NCBI GenBank assembly: GCA_002070955.1
Contig: MWEK01000024.1
Location: 1-64,000 of the forward strand
DNA length: 64,000 nucleotides
DNA from: Planctomycetes bacterium ADurb.Bin069
GTDB lineage: Bacteria; Planctomycetota; UBA8108; UBA8890; UBA8898
Direction: 5' to 3'
Both the position numbers and the translations under genes were made by a program. Below, in pieces: positions 46,334-54,704 of this stretch (positions are counted from its first letter, which is position 1; each line of letters starts with the position of its first letter). The notes beneath the pieces were generated by a model. That model was not told the origin of the DNA, searched no databases, and saw only the letters and a program-made list of their open reading frames with translations.

Positions 46334-46812
46334 TGGAACGAACCGGCCTTTGCGCGGAATGCGCCGAGCTGCTCGTCCCGTACATCGACGGCGAGCTGCC
46401 GCCCGAGGAGGCCGCGGCGGTGGCGGCGCACCTTGCGGTCTGCCCCGCCTGCAGCCGCGCGGCGGACGAGCACCGCCGCGCATGGGCGCTTCTGGCGGAC
46501 CTGCCGGGCGCGCCCGCGGTGGACTCGCTTTGGCCCCGCGTCGCCGCGCGCAGCCGCCGCATCGCCGCGCGGGCGCGCGTTCTGCGGCGCGTCGCGGCGG
46601 CGGCGGCCGCCTTGGCCGCGGCGTTCACGCTCTTTTACTTCGTCTCCGGGCGCGACAACTCGGCCGCGCTTCCCGACCCCGATCTGCTCGTTCACCTGCC
46701 CGTCGTCGAGCAGTACGCCTCGCTGGACGAGGCGGGCGGAGAATGGCTGGGCGAGGACTTGGACCTCGTGCAGGCGGTGTTCGAGCTGACCCAGGAAATC
46801 GAGGATTTCTGA
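46330..46812 (+). CDS. zinc-finger anti-sigma factor
   Basis: 160 aa. The N-terminal ZAS motif H34-x3-C38-x2-C41 (HLAVCPACSR) after IDGELPPEEAAAVAAH is the mycobacterial/planctomycete zf-HC2 anti-sigma signature. One membrane segment near 85-105 (AAAAALAAAFTLFYFV) gives a cytoplasmic sigma-binding N-terminus and a periplasmic C-terminus of about 55 residues. GAGAGGAG precedes the ATG, which overlaps the sigma-factor stop (ATGA). It should hold the sigma factor inactive at the membrane until a signal. Confidence 0.92.
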   Translation: MMERTGLCAECAELLVPYIDGELPPEEAAAVAAHLAVCPACSRAADEHRRAWALLADLPGAPAVDSLWPRVAARSRRIAARARVLRRVAAAAAALAAAFTLFYFVSGRDNSAALPDPDLLVHLPVVEQYASLDEAGGEWLGEDLDLVQAVFELTQEIEDF

Positions 46813-47468
46813 TGCCCATGCCGACGGCGATTCTGATTCTCGCGCTCGGCGCCGCCGGCGAAACGCCGCCGCGGGAGCATCCCCGGGAGCAGCCCGAGAA
46901 GCGCTGGCGGGCGCTCTCGCAGGAGCAGCGGTCGCGCCTCAAGCACGTGTATCGTCTCGCGCCGCGCGCCGAGTGGGAACGCCGCGCGCGGGAATGGGAG
47001 CGCCGAGGCCTGCCGCCCATCGAACGCTTCCCGGCCCACTGGCGCCGCTACATCGTCGCCGACTCCCTCTGGGCCCGGCGCCAGATCGAGGCGCTGCCGC
47101 CCGAGCGGCGGCCGGCCCCGGATTTGGCGCCCGAGGCCCGCGTGGCGCGGCTCAAGGAAATCCTGCGGCCGCTCTTCAGGGAAAGGCTGGCGCGCGGCCG
47201 GCGGGCGGCCGAGAAAATCTTCACGCCCTTCGAGCTCACGATGTTAAGGCAGCTTCCGCCCGGCGAGCGGGAGAAGGCGTTGCGCCCCGGGGATCATGAT
47301 CCCTTCGGCCTCGTTTCCCCGGCCAGCCGGCGGAAGTTCGAGGCCGCCGGCGACGAGGCGCGGGCCGCGCGGGAGTACCTGTTGATGCCCGCGGCGCTCC
47401 GATCGGGGGGCTTCGTCGGCCGGGGGCAATGGCGCCAGGGCCGCGGACCGGCGCCGCGCGACGGATAG
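46812..47468 (+). CDS. exported Arg/Glu-rich protein, third gene of the ECF operon
   Basis: 218 aa. The ATG overlaps the anti-sigma stop (TGATG). A short hydrophobic N-terminus (MPMPTAILILALGAAG) suggests a signal peptide, although the cleavage site is unclear. The rest is highly charged and helical: LSQEQRSRLKHVYRLAPRAE, RLKEILRPLFRERLARGRRA. It loosely resembles the DUF3106-like LSPEQR-containing proteins found next to ECF sigma/anti-sigma pairs. A role in sensing, perhaps as a periplasmic partner of the anti-sigma factor, is inferred only from the coupling. Confidence 0.75.
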   Translation: MPMPTAILILALGAAGETPPREHPREQPEKRWRALSQEQRSRLKHVYRLAPRAEWERRAREWERRGLPPIERFPAHWRRYIVADSLWARRQIEALPPERRPAPDLAPEARVARLKEILRPLFRERLARGRRAAEKIFTPFELTMLRQLPPGEREKALRPGDHDPFGLVSPASRRKFEAAGDEARAAREYLLMPAALRSGGFVGRGQWRQGRGPAPRDG

Positions 47469-47499
47469 GGCCGCGGCGGCTGCCCCCCTCTCCTCGCCG

Positions 47500-49278
47500 T
47501 CACTTCGCGACGAAGGCGCCGTAGTTCTCGTCGGCGAGCTTGCGCATCAGTTCCTCGGCCTCGCCCTTCAAATTGAAGCCGATGGTGTTGATCTTGACCT
47601 TGCGGAAGAGGTTGATCCTGCGAATTTCCTCCAGCATCCGGGCCGTATCGGTGATGTGCCCCGTCGTGGGCTCGCCATCCGACAGGAGGTAGATGGTGTC
47701 CACCTGCGGGTCGCTGAACGCGATCAGCAAGGCATCGTAGATGTTCGTCGAGCCGGAGGGACGCTGGTCCTCGAGAAACCGGAAGGCCTCGGCGCGCAAT
47801 TCATCGGTGTTCTCCTGGAGGCAGTCGCGCCAGGCCCGCGCCTCGTGCGTGAAGGTGATGATGTTGTAATGCACGTGCGGGGAGAGCTGCGAGAGCGCCT
47901 TCATGAGGTTCTCGCGGGCGAACTCGATCTTCTGCTTGCGCTCGACCTTCCTGCCGCTTTTGTCCTTCACCTCGGTGCGGGGCCCGGCTCCCATGGTCAC
48001 GGTCTCGCCCTCGTACTGCTCCCGCATGGAAAGGGAGATGTCCAGGAGAAAGCACGCGAAGTTGCTGACGTCCAGTCCGTAGTACGACGTCGTCCGGCCC
48101 TTGGTCGCGCGGCGCGCCTTGAGCATCCCCAGCTCCGCGGAATCGCGCCATTTCAGGACGGCCTTGCTCTGGTTCGCCTTCCACCAGCCGTCCCAAACGG
48201 GAAACTGCCGGCCGAGATCCTCGCCGGTCACGCGGGTCAGGGCGTCGGCGATGTCGTCGATGATTCGCGGGTGGTCCTCGCTTCCGAGGCGCTTGACCAG
48301 GGCGGTGACGGCATCCACCGTCGCGGCCCGCCCGACGGCGCGCACCGCCGTGGCGCGCACGCGCCAGTCCTTGTCGCCCAGGAGCGGCGCGATGAGGGCG
48401 ACGCCGAGCTTGCTTTCGTGCACGCAGTCGATGGCGAGCATGCGCATCTCCGCCGACGGGTTCTTGAGGAGCTTGGGCAGCTCCTTCTTGAGCTCGTCCA
48501 GCGCGGTCTTCTCCAAGTACAGCACCGAGGCGATTTGGATGTCGTGATCGCGGTGCTTGAGCAGCTTGACCACGAGTTTCGTGAAGTCCGGGTCGGGAAG
48601 CCGCGCAAGACGCGCCGCGTCGACGGCCGCGCCCATGAGCTGCGAGTCCCTGGTCTTGCGCAGGAAGTCGCCCAGCGCCTTGCCGCGGTGCCGGTGCTCG
48701 ACTTGCGCAATGACGCTCAGCATGAACTGCGTGAGCAGCGGATCCTTCGCGATCGGGCCCTCCAGGCCCCGCAGCATGAGCCAGTCCTGGGCCTTGGCAT
48801 CGGTCACGGCCGCGAGGGCGCCGGAGATCTCCCCGAAGTAGAAATCGGGCAGCATCCGATAATCGTTGCCCGCTCGGTAGGTCCAAATGCGGGGCACGAG
48901 GGGGTCGCGTTCCCGCGAGATCTGAACCAGCGGCGCCAGGCGGGGCAGCCCCTCGGCCACGGCGGCAGACACCGACTCCGCCGTCCCGAGCATGGCGAGG
49001 TCGATGACGATGGCCCTGATAATCGTCATGTCCGTCTCTCCGGGCATGATCTTGAGCAGAAACTTGACACATTCCGGGGTGCGGTGAAGCTTGAACTCCT
49101 CGATGGCCTCGAGGCGCTTGTCAGGCGATAGGGATTTCTCGCGCTCGAAGCGCTCCAGAAGCCTCGCGAGGCCCTCGACCGGCGGCGTCTCGCCCTTGGG
49201 GGCTTCGCCGCCCTGCCCTTCCTCCGCTCCCCGTAGGAACGTTCCGGCAATCAGCGCCGCACAGAGCATTGTTCTCAC
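47500..49278 (-). CDS. HEAT-repeat / von Willebrand A domain protein
   Basis: 592 aa. Signal-like MRTMLCAALIAGTFLRGAEE. Helical HEAT/armadillo-like repeats run about 40-345 (KLLKHRDHDIQIASVLYLEK, LLGDKDWRVRATAVRAVGRA). A VWA domain spans about 405-592 with a metal site: D413-I-S-L-S (LLDISLSM), SGSTNIYDAL, LLSDGEPTTG. Start is GTG 49278 with GGTGAT upstream; ATG 49269 is possible. The protein at 54705-56000 has the same order of domains. VWA proteins with HEAT repeats are frequent in planctomycetes; a protein-protein binding role outside the cytoplasm is inferred. Confidence 0.86.
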   Translation of the reverse strand: MRTMLCAALIAGTFLRGAEEGQGGEAPKGETPPVEGLARLLERFEREKSLSPDKRLEAIEEFKLHRTPECVKFLLKIMPGETDMTIIRAIVIDLAMLGTAESVSAAVAEGLPRLAPLVQISRERDPLVPRIWTYRAGNDYRMLPDFYFGEISGALAAVTDAKAQDWLMLRGLEGPIAKDPLLTQFMLSVIAQVEHRHRGKALGDFLRKTRDSQLMGAAVDAARLARLPDPDFTKLVVKLLKHRDHDIQIASVLYLEKTALDELKKELPKLLKNPSAEMRMLAIDCVHESKLGVALIAPLLGDKDWRVRATAVRAVGRAATVDAVTALVKRLGSEDHPRIIDDIADALTRVTGEDLGRQFPVWDGWWKANQSKAVLKWRDSAELGMLKARRATKGRTTSYYGLDVSNFACFLLDISLSMREQYEGETVTMGAGPRTEVKDKSGRKVERKQKIEFARENLMKALSQLSPHVHYNIITFTHEARAWRDCLQENTDELRAEAFRFLEDQRPSGSTNIYDALLIAFSDPQVDTIYLLSDGEPTTGHITDTARMLEEIRRINLFRKVKINTIGFNLKGEAEELMRKLADENYGAFVAK

Positions 49279-49371
49279 GATGGATCACCTCGTCGGTCCG
49301 GCCAGCGCGCTGCGCCCGTTCCTAAAGTTTTCGCGTGCGCGCGACGATGTTCATACTGCAAACACAGTCAC

Positions 49372-49411
49372 GGCCTTCGGCTTTTCCCCTCTCGGTCGAA
49401 GGCCTTTTTTT
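49372..49411 (+). terminator. orphan plus-strand intrinsic terminator
   Basis: GGCCTTCG (49372-49379) pairs with CGAAGGCC (49397-49404), followed by TTTTTTT (49405-49411). The nearest gene on its left is on the minus strand and starts at 49278. A CATACT -10-like box at 49352-49357 could start a very short transcript. Confidence 0.65.
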
Positions 49412-49476
49412 ATTGTATGTCCCGCCTGCGCGCGATGGAAGAGCCGCGTTGAAGCGGCGCATCTCCGGCGGCGATG

Positions 49477-49485
49477 TGGTATTGT
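49477..49485 (+). promoter_or_regulatory. extended -10 promoter TGGTATTGT
   Basis: TG-G-TATTGT, 53 bases before the ATG at 49538 and downstream of the orphan terminator. Confidence 0.45.
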
Positions 49486-49537
49486 TCGACGTAACGGCCG
49501 CGGCGCGCAGCCGCGTGCACGCCGGGAAAACGCGCCC

Positions 49538-50728
49538 ATGAAGTTCAGGACCTTTCTCCTCCTCTGCCTGGCCATCGTCGGAGGGGCTCTCTACGGCCGT
49601 TTCCAGTACCTGCGCGAGAAGGGGTTCGTCGATCCCGGCGCGTCCTTCGCCGCCTATCTCCTCGGCCGCGCCGAGCCGCCGGCCGCTCCGGCGGAGCCGG
49701 CAACTCCGGCCGCCCCGAAAACGGACGAGGCCCCTCCCAAGCCCGCGCCGCCGGCGAAGCCCCGGCCGCCGGCGAAACCCGCCGCGAAGCCGCCCGCCAA
49801 GGCGGAGCGCAAGGCCGCGGCGCCGCGCGCTCGGATCGCCGCGGCGATCGCCGCCGGCAAGTACGGCGACGCGCTCGAACTGCTCGCCGGCCACGGGACG
49901 CCGGAAGCCCTCGCCCTGCGCCGCGATGCGCTGGCGCTCCTCGAGATCGTCAAGGGTGTCGAGCCCGATCCGGCCGCCCGCGGCGGCGACGTGAAGGAGA
50001 TCACCCTCGCGAACGGCGGTTCGCTCTATGTGACGGCGGCGGAACAGGTGGGCGGCGTGTGGCAGTTCACGTTGGACAAAGGCGGCCGGTCGGAACTCCC
50101 GGCGGCGGAAGTTGCATCGGTCAAGCGCGCCGATCCCGCGGTGTTCCGCGCCGCGCGCAAGAACGAGCTGGCGGGCTATCTCAAGCAACTCCGCGGCGAG
50201 GGCGTTCTGCGGGGCATGAAGGCCATCCGCGTGGCGTGGCGCCGGGGATTCCCGGACGTGGCATACGGGGAGTACCAGGGCATAGCGGCATCGCCGCGCC
50301 TCATGGAAGCCCTGGCGGCGCTCCTGCCCATCGAGGAGCCGCCCCGGGAGGTCGCGTCGGTTCCCATCGAAAGCCCGGCGCCCGAGAAATCCAAGGACGC
50401 GCCCGCGCCGGTCGCTCCGCCGCCGCGCAAAACGGCGCCGCCCGTGGCGGTGGCGACGGAGACGCCGAGCACCGCGCCTGGGGCGCGGCCATTCGCGGCG
50501 GTGGATGAGCGCATCAAGGAAGCTCAGAAGCTGATTCACGCTGCGCTGAACGCCGAGGGCCGGGAGGCCGATGAGGCGCTGCAGGCGGCCGGCAGGCTCT
50601 TGGCGGCCTGCAAGCGCGACATGGAAGCCGACGCATCCCTCCCGCGCGGGCCGGAGTTCGACGGCCGCCACGCCAAGATCACGCTGATCCTGCACGATGT
50701 CCTGAAGATGTCGGGATTCGGCTTATAA
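49538..50728 (+). CDS. membrane-anchored Pro/Ala/Lys-rich protein of unknown function
   Basis: 396 aa. N-terminal anchor KFRTFLLLCLAIVGGALYGR, then a Pro/Ala/Lys repeat region at about 45-100 (PAPPAKPRPPAKPAAKPPAK) that looks like an extended spacer through the envelope. A folded domain at about 100-265 (KEITLANGGSLYVTAAEQVG) follows, then a second Pro-rich stretch and a helical C-terminus (RIKEAQKLIHAALNAEGREA). It resembles TonB in outline but lacks a TonB C-terminal domain. Family not recognised. Same plan as the protein at 2674-4092. Single gene with its own promoter. Confidence 0.78.
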   Translation: MKFRTFLLLCLAIVGGALYGRFQYLREKGFVDPGASFAAYLLGRAEPPAAPAEPATPAAPKTDEAPPKPAPPAKPRPPAKPAAKPPAKAERKAAAPRARIAAAIAAGKYGDALELLAGHGTPEALALRRDALALLEIVKGVEPDPAARGGDVKEITLANGGSLYVTAAEQVGGVWQFTLDKGGRSELPAAEVASVKRADPAVFRAARKNELAGYLKQLRGEGVLRGMKAIRVAWRRGFPDVAYGEYQGIAASPRLMEALAALLPIEEPPREVASVPIESPAPEKSKDAPAPVAPPPRKTAPPVAVATETPSTAPGARPFAAVDERIKEAQKLIHAALNAEGREADEALQAAGRLLAACKRDMEADASLPRGPEFDGRHAKITLILHDVLKMSGFGL

Positions 50729-50754
50729 CGCGCCTCCGGCGCCGCCGCGCCGAA

Positions 50755-50783
50755 TTGACACCCCCGTTTCACACCCCTATAAT
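50755..50783 (+). promoter_or_regulatory. full-consensus promoter of tRNA-Arg
   Basis: TTGACA (50755-50760), 17-base spacer, TATAAT (50778-50783): all twelve bases match, 14 bases before the tRNA. Confidence 0.85.
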
Positions 50784-50797
50784 GCACTACCTTACGC

Positions 50798-50874
50798 GAC
50801 CCTGTAGCTCAAATGGATAGAGCACCAGCCTCCGGAGCTGGGGGTTCGCAGTTCGAATCTGCGCAGGGTCGCCA
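50798..50874 (+). tRNA. tRNA-Arg(CCG)
   Basis: 77 bases with encoded CCA. Acceptor GACCCTG/CAGGGTC, discriminator G, D stem GCTC/GAGC, anticodon stem CCAGC/GCTGG with loop CTCCGGA giving anticodon CCG (reads CGG), T arm CGCAG-TTCGAAT-CTGCG. Confidence 0.96.
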
Positions 50875-50905
50875 TTCACGCCCGGGCCCCGCCGCGGCGC
50901 CGCGC

Positions 50906-50931
50906 CCGCGGAGGCTGAGTTTGCTCCGCGG
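50906..50931. terminator. possible hairpin terminator
   Basis: CCGCGGAG (50906-50913) pairs with CTCCGCGG (50924-50931), loop of ten bases. It lies between tRNA-Arg and the stop of the minus-strand gene at 50937. No T-tract. Confidence 0.35.
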
Positions 50932-50936
50932 ATCCC

Positions 50937-53336
50937 TCAGCGCTCCCCCCGCTTCGCCTCCCACTGCGCGCGCCCCGCCGCCATCGGTCCCCAAAGATCT
51001 TTCCGGAAAACCGCTACGCGCTCCTTCTGCTCGGCCGAGCGGGCGGCGGCCTCGGCTTCCTCCAGGAGCGCGCCCCAGGCCGCCAGGCGCTCGCGCGTCC
51101 CGAGATACCGCCACGCCATCTCCTCGGTCTGGTGGAAATGCGCGTCCTCCGTCCGCACGGCCTCGGGATAGTTCGCGGGATCCATGTAGACGCGCTCGAT
51201 CTCCAGGTACAGGCGCCGCATCGCCGGGCCGGCGGGGCCGTAGTAGCCCGTGAAGAATTCCTCCAGCGCCGCATCGATGTCGAAAAACGGATCGTCCAAG
51301 CTGCGCAGCGTCAAATACCCGTCGATATAGTCGGCCACGCCGCAGAGAAAGATCCCCCGCACTCCGTCGGCGGCGAACATCCGGAACTGCCGCCCGAGGG
51401 TGTGCGCGTGAAACCCCGGGAACGCCCGGAAACCGTACACGTCGCCCCTCTCGTAAGGAAAACATTGATAGAGCCACAGGCAGTGAAGCCGCCCGGGCGC
51501 CTTGGCGCACCACCCCTTGTAAAACGCCAGGTCGTTCCGCTCCATGGCGGGACACCACCAGTTGCGAGTGTGGAGACAAGGTCCCACAAGGATGTTCGGC
51601 TCCAGTTCGAAGGGCGGCGGGAAGGCGTAATCGAAGTAGGCCAGCGCCCCCACGCGCCCCTCGGGGTGCGACGCGCGCAGCTCGCGCGCCACCCTGTTGG
51701 CGAAAGTCCAGAAAAGCGCGCTCGCCTTGCCCGAGGAAAAGTGGCGGCTCCGGTTCTCCTCATCAAAAAGGGCCCGGCAGGCCTCGCACCGGCAGTGCTG
51801 ATCGTTGTCCATGGGAACGAGCTGAACGTACTCGGCGCCCTGGTCCAGCCGCGCCCGCGCATCCGCAACCACCTGCGCCGCGAGGCTCCGGTCCGTGTAG
51901 CAGAGCTGCGGCGGCCGGCCCTCGTAGCCCCGCGCGAAGAACTCCGTCCGCCGCCCCTCGAAAAGGTCCGGGCGGGCCGGATTCCTCTCCCAGAACCGGT
52001 CGTAGTAATCGTAGAACGAATGGTTGGTCATGAAGTTCCTGCCGCCCAGGCGGCGCCGGCAGACGAAGAGCCGCAGTTCCTCGTCGCTGGGCGCCGGCGC
52101 CAGGCCGACGTAGGCGTGGGCGATGCCGCTCGGGGCGTGGTGGCGGAACTCGAAGGCCGGCGCGCGGCGCACATCCGCCCCCTCGACCTGGAGCGTCGCG
52201 CGGGTCGGGTGAACCAGGCCGAGGTCCGTGGGCGCGTACCAGCGCACGCCGCAGAAGCGCTCCAGGAAATCGAAAGCCGCGTCGCAGGTGCCCCGCGCCT
52301 CGAAGGCGTCCCGGAGCGGCGGCGGACTCGGGCGGCGGAAACGCCCGCTCCCCTCTCGGGGCGGTCCGGACTCCTCGTCGAAGTCCAGGGCAACCGTCGT
52401 GTCGGCGTCGACGGCCCCCGGAGCGTCGGCCCGGCCGGGCGAGGGCGCGCGCGCGACACGCGACAGGCGCGCCGCATCGATGCGGCCAACGAAGCGGTTC
52501 CGCGCCACGCCGTCACTCACGAAGGCGCCCAGGTGGAGATACGGCGCCGCGGCGCAGGTCGTAAGTGTGTAGGCGGCGGCTCCGCAACTTGCGCCGTCCA
52601 CGAAAAGCTCGAACTCGCCCTTCGCGGCATCGTGCACCGCGCAGAGGTGATGCCAGCCGTCCGCGAGCTTGGGCGACGCCACGCTGCGGCCCGCGCTCCC
52701 GTCGTAGACGGTGTAGCACACGGTCTCGCCCCGGGTGTCGACGATATGGTAGGTCCAAGGGTTGCCGTCGAGGCGAAAAATCGTGCCCGCGTCCAGGCGC
52801 CGGGGTCCCAGCCAAACCCAGGCTTCCAGCGTTCCGGCCTCATCGGAGAATCCAGGCCCCTCCACCGAAAGGGCCCGGCAGGCGCCGCCGAACTCGAGCG
52901 CCTTTCCAAACCGGCCCTCGACGCGCTCCGGACGGCCGTCGAGGCACACGGGATAAGCGTCGTCGCGGCGATCGCAGCCCATCAGGACGAGCGTGTCCGG
53001 ACGAAAGGCGATCAGGTACTCCTGCGGCTTGAAGGCATCGCCGCGGAGTCCCAAGGCCTCGGTGAGGCGCCCGGCGCCCACCAGAATCCTGGTTCCCGCC
53101 GGCGGATCGCGGTCCGTCGCGATCGGCAGCTCCGCGCCGGTGATCTTGCGGATGTGAAGCTGCAGCTCCCACGCCGCGAAGGAGGGCGCGAAACCGGCTT
53201 CAGCCCCAATGACGATGGCCGCGGCCGGCCGGCCGTCGCGGACCAGCGTCAGCCGCCGGGAAACGTCCGCCCCCGCCGGTCCCGCCCACACCCACGCGAG
53301 GGCGGCCAAAATCCCGATCCGCGCCGCGCGACTCAT
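50937..53336 (-). CDS. secreted DUF4838 protein with LamG-like insertion
   Basis: 799 aa. Signal MSRAARIGILAALAWVWAGP. Residues about 35-125 look like the N-terminal alpha/beta domain found before glycoside hydrolase barrels (WELQLHIRKITGAELPI). A concanavalin/LamG domain is inserted at about 150-310 (FSDEAGTLEAWVWLGPRRLD, DGWHHLCAVHDAAKGEFELF). Then DUF4838 runs about 350-650 (FLERFCGVRWYAPTDLGLV, YVQLVPMDNDQHCRCEAC, GALAYFDYAFPPPFELEPNI). DUF4838 proteins are thought to be carbohydrate-active and are frequent in planctomycetes. The ATG at 53336 puts the signal peptide first. It is divergent from the phosphoesterase gene. Confidence 0.86.
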   Translation of the reverse strand: MSRAARIGILAALAWVWAGPAGADVSRRLTLVRDGRPAAAIVIGAEAGFAPSFAAWELQLHIRKITGAELPIATDRDPPAGTRILVGAGRLTEALGLRGDAFKPQEYLIAFRPDTLVLMGCDRRDDAYPVCLDGRPERVEGRFGKALEFGGACRALSVEGPGFSDEAGTLEAWVWLGPRRLDAGTIFRLDGNPWTYHIVDTRGETVCYTVYDGSAGRSVASPKLADGWHHLCAVHDAAKGEFELFVDGASCGAAAYTLTTCAAAPYLHLGAFVSDGVARNRFVGRIDAARLSRVARAPSPGRADAPGAVDADTTVALDFDEESGPPREGSGRFRRPSPPPLRDAFEARGTCDAAFDFLERFCGVRWYAPTDLGLVHPTRATLQVEGADVRRAPAFEFRHHAPSGIAHAYVGLAPAPSDEELRLFVCRRRLGGRNFMTNHSFYDYYDRFWERNPARPDLFEGRRTEFFARGYEGRPPQLCYTDRSLAAQVVADARARLDQGAEYVQLVPMDNDQHCRCEACRALFDEENRSRHFSSGKASALFWTFANRVARELRASHPEGRVGALAYFDYAFPPPFELEPNILVGPCLHTRNWWCPAMERNDLAFYKGWCAKAPGRLHCLWLYQCFPYERGDVYGFRAFPGFHAHTLGRQFRMFAADGVRGIFLCGVADYIDGYLTLRSLDDPFFDIDAALEEFFTGYYGPAGPAMRRLYLEIERVYMDPANYPEAVRTEDAHFHQTEEMAWRYLGTRERLAAWGALLEEAEAAARSAEQKERVAVFRKDLWGPMAAGRAQWEAKRGER

Positions 53337-53372
53337 TTCGAAAGCCCTTCCGTTGCAACGCCCCGCGCGAGC

Positions 53373-53401
53373 TTGCTTCCCCCGTTCAGCGCGCATATGA
53401 T
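53373..53401 (+). promoter_or_regulatory. promoter of phosphoesterase gene
   Basis: TTGCTT (53373-53378), 17-base spacer, TATGAT (53396-53401), in the 106-base divergent gap and 41 bases before the ATG. Confidence 0.45.
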
Positions 53402-53442
53402 CGGGGCGGTTCTCATTATCCTCGGCCCGGAGGTGGAATGCC

Positions 53443-54642
53443 ATGCGAATCGCCCCAGCCTGCGTCGTATCCTTCTGTCTCGCCGCCGCGCTTCAAGGCG
53501 CGGCGCCCGCGCGGACGCCGATCACCTGCGGGCCGTACCTTCAATCTCCCGGCGCAACCGACATGACGATCATGTGGGAGACCGCCGCGCCCGCGGCCGG
53601 AAAGCTCCTCTACGGTACGACGCCTGAGTACGGCTGGTCTTTCTTTGAACCCGAGGCGGTCGTTCTGCACGCCGTCGCCCTTTCCGACCTCCAGCCCGGC
53701 ACGCGCTACCACTACAAGGTGCTGCCGACCCTGCCCGCCGAGGAAGCCCACGCCCGGACGGGGACCTTCGTCACCGCGCCCGCCGGCAAGGACGTGTCGA
53801 CCCTGCCCGCCGAGGAAGCCCACGCCCGGACGGGGACCTTCGTCACCGCGCCTGCCGACAAGGACGGCTTCGTTTTCGCCGCCTTCGGAGACTCCCGCGA
53901 CAACCCGGTCGTCTTGGAGGCGATCGCGGAAAAGGTGGCCGCCGCCGCGCCGGCGTTCTTCATTCACCTGGGCGATTTCGTGGCGAACGGCAACCAGTCC
54001 GCTCTCTGGCGGCGGGACTTCTTCGCTCCGGCCGCGGCGCTCCTGAGCACGGCCCCGCTCCTCCCGGTCCTGGGCAACCACGAAGAGCACGCGCCGCAGT
54101 ACTTCCAGTATTTCATGGTGCCGGCCGTCGAATCGGGCTCGGACACCGAGGCCTGGTATTCCTGCGACTACGGGAGCGTGCACATCACCGTTCTGGATTC
54201 CCAGCAGGACTTCCGCCCTACAAGCGCGCAGTACCGCTGGCTCCTCCGAGACCTGGCGTCGGAGCGCGCGGACGCCGCCGCTTGGCGCATCGTCGCCCTC
54301 CACGACCACGTCCACAGCTCGAGCCGGCGCGGCCCCAACACCCTTGTCCAGAAACACCTCGCGCCGCTTTGGGAGGCATATCGCGTGAGCCTCGTTCTGA
54401 GCGGCCACGAGCACGCCTACATGCGCAGCGTCAAGAACGGCATCACCTACGTCGTCACCGGCGGCGGGGGCGCGCCGCTCTACCCCGTCAACCTCACCGA
54501 GAATCCCTTCCAAGTCTACGCCAACTCCTGCTACCATTACGTTCTCTTCGAGGCGGACGCGACGAGCCTCCGCGGGCGGGCGCACGACGCCGCGGGCGAG
54601 TTGCTGGACAAGTTCAGCATCGATCCGCCGCCTCCAAGGTAG
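53443..54642 (+). CDS. secreted purple-acid-phosphatase-like metallophosphoesterase
   Basis: 399 aa. GGAGGTGG ribosome site; signal MRIAPACVVSFCLAAALQGA. An N-terminal Fn3-like domain (about 28-120, PYLQSPGATDMTIMWETAAP) precedes a calcineurin-like phosphoesterase core with FGDSRDN, HLGDFVANG, GNHEEH, LHDHVHS and SGHEHAY, giving the two-metal site. In plant purple acid phosphatases the second motif is GDxxY; here it is GDFVA, so the tyrosine behind the purple colour is absent. The linker between the domains carries a 24-residue duplication (see repeat entry). Substrate is a phosphate ester, not identifiable from sequence. Confidence 0.9.
   Translation: MRIAPACVVSFCLAAALQGAAPARTPITCGPYLQSPGATDMTIMWETAAPAAGKLLYGTTPEYGWSFFEPEAVVLHAVALSDLQPGTRYHYKVLPTLPAEEAHARTGTFVTAPAGKDVSTLPAEEAHARTGTFVTAPADKDGFVFAAFGDSRDNPVVLEAIAEKVAAAAPAFFIHLGDFVANGNQSALWRRDFFAPAAALLSTAPLLPVLGNHEEHAPQYFQYFMVPAVESGSDTEAWYSCDYGSVHITVLDSQQDFRPTSAQYRWLLRDLASERADAAAWRIVALHDHVHSSSRRGPNTLVQKHLAPLWEAYRVSLVLSGHEHAYMRSVKNGITYVVTGGGGAPLYPVNLTENPFQVYANSCYHYVLFEADATSLRGRAHDAAGELLDKFSIDPPPPR
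53728..53871 (+). repeat. 72-bp tandem duplication inside a coding region
   Basis: Bases 53728-53799 and 53800-53871 are near-identical (a few mismatches, mostly at the end of the unit), in frame, duplicating TLPAEEAHARTGTFVTAP plus a short tail in the phosphoesterase linker. Confidence 0.9.
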
Positions 54643-54704
54643 CGCCGCGGCGGCTCGCGGCTCTTCCCGCGGTCGGGCGACGTTCTCCTCGATCTCCGCC
54701 CGCC

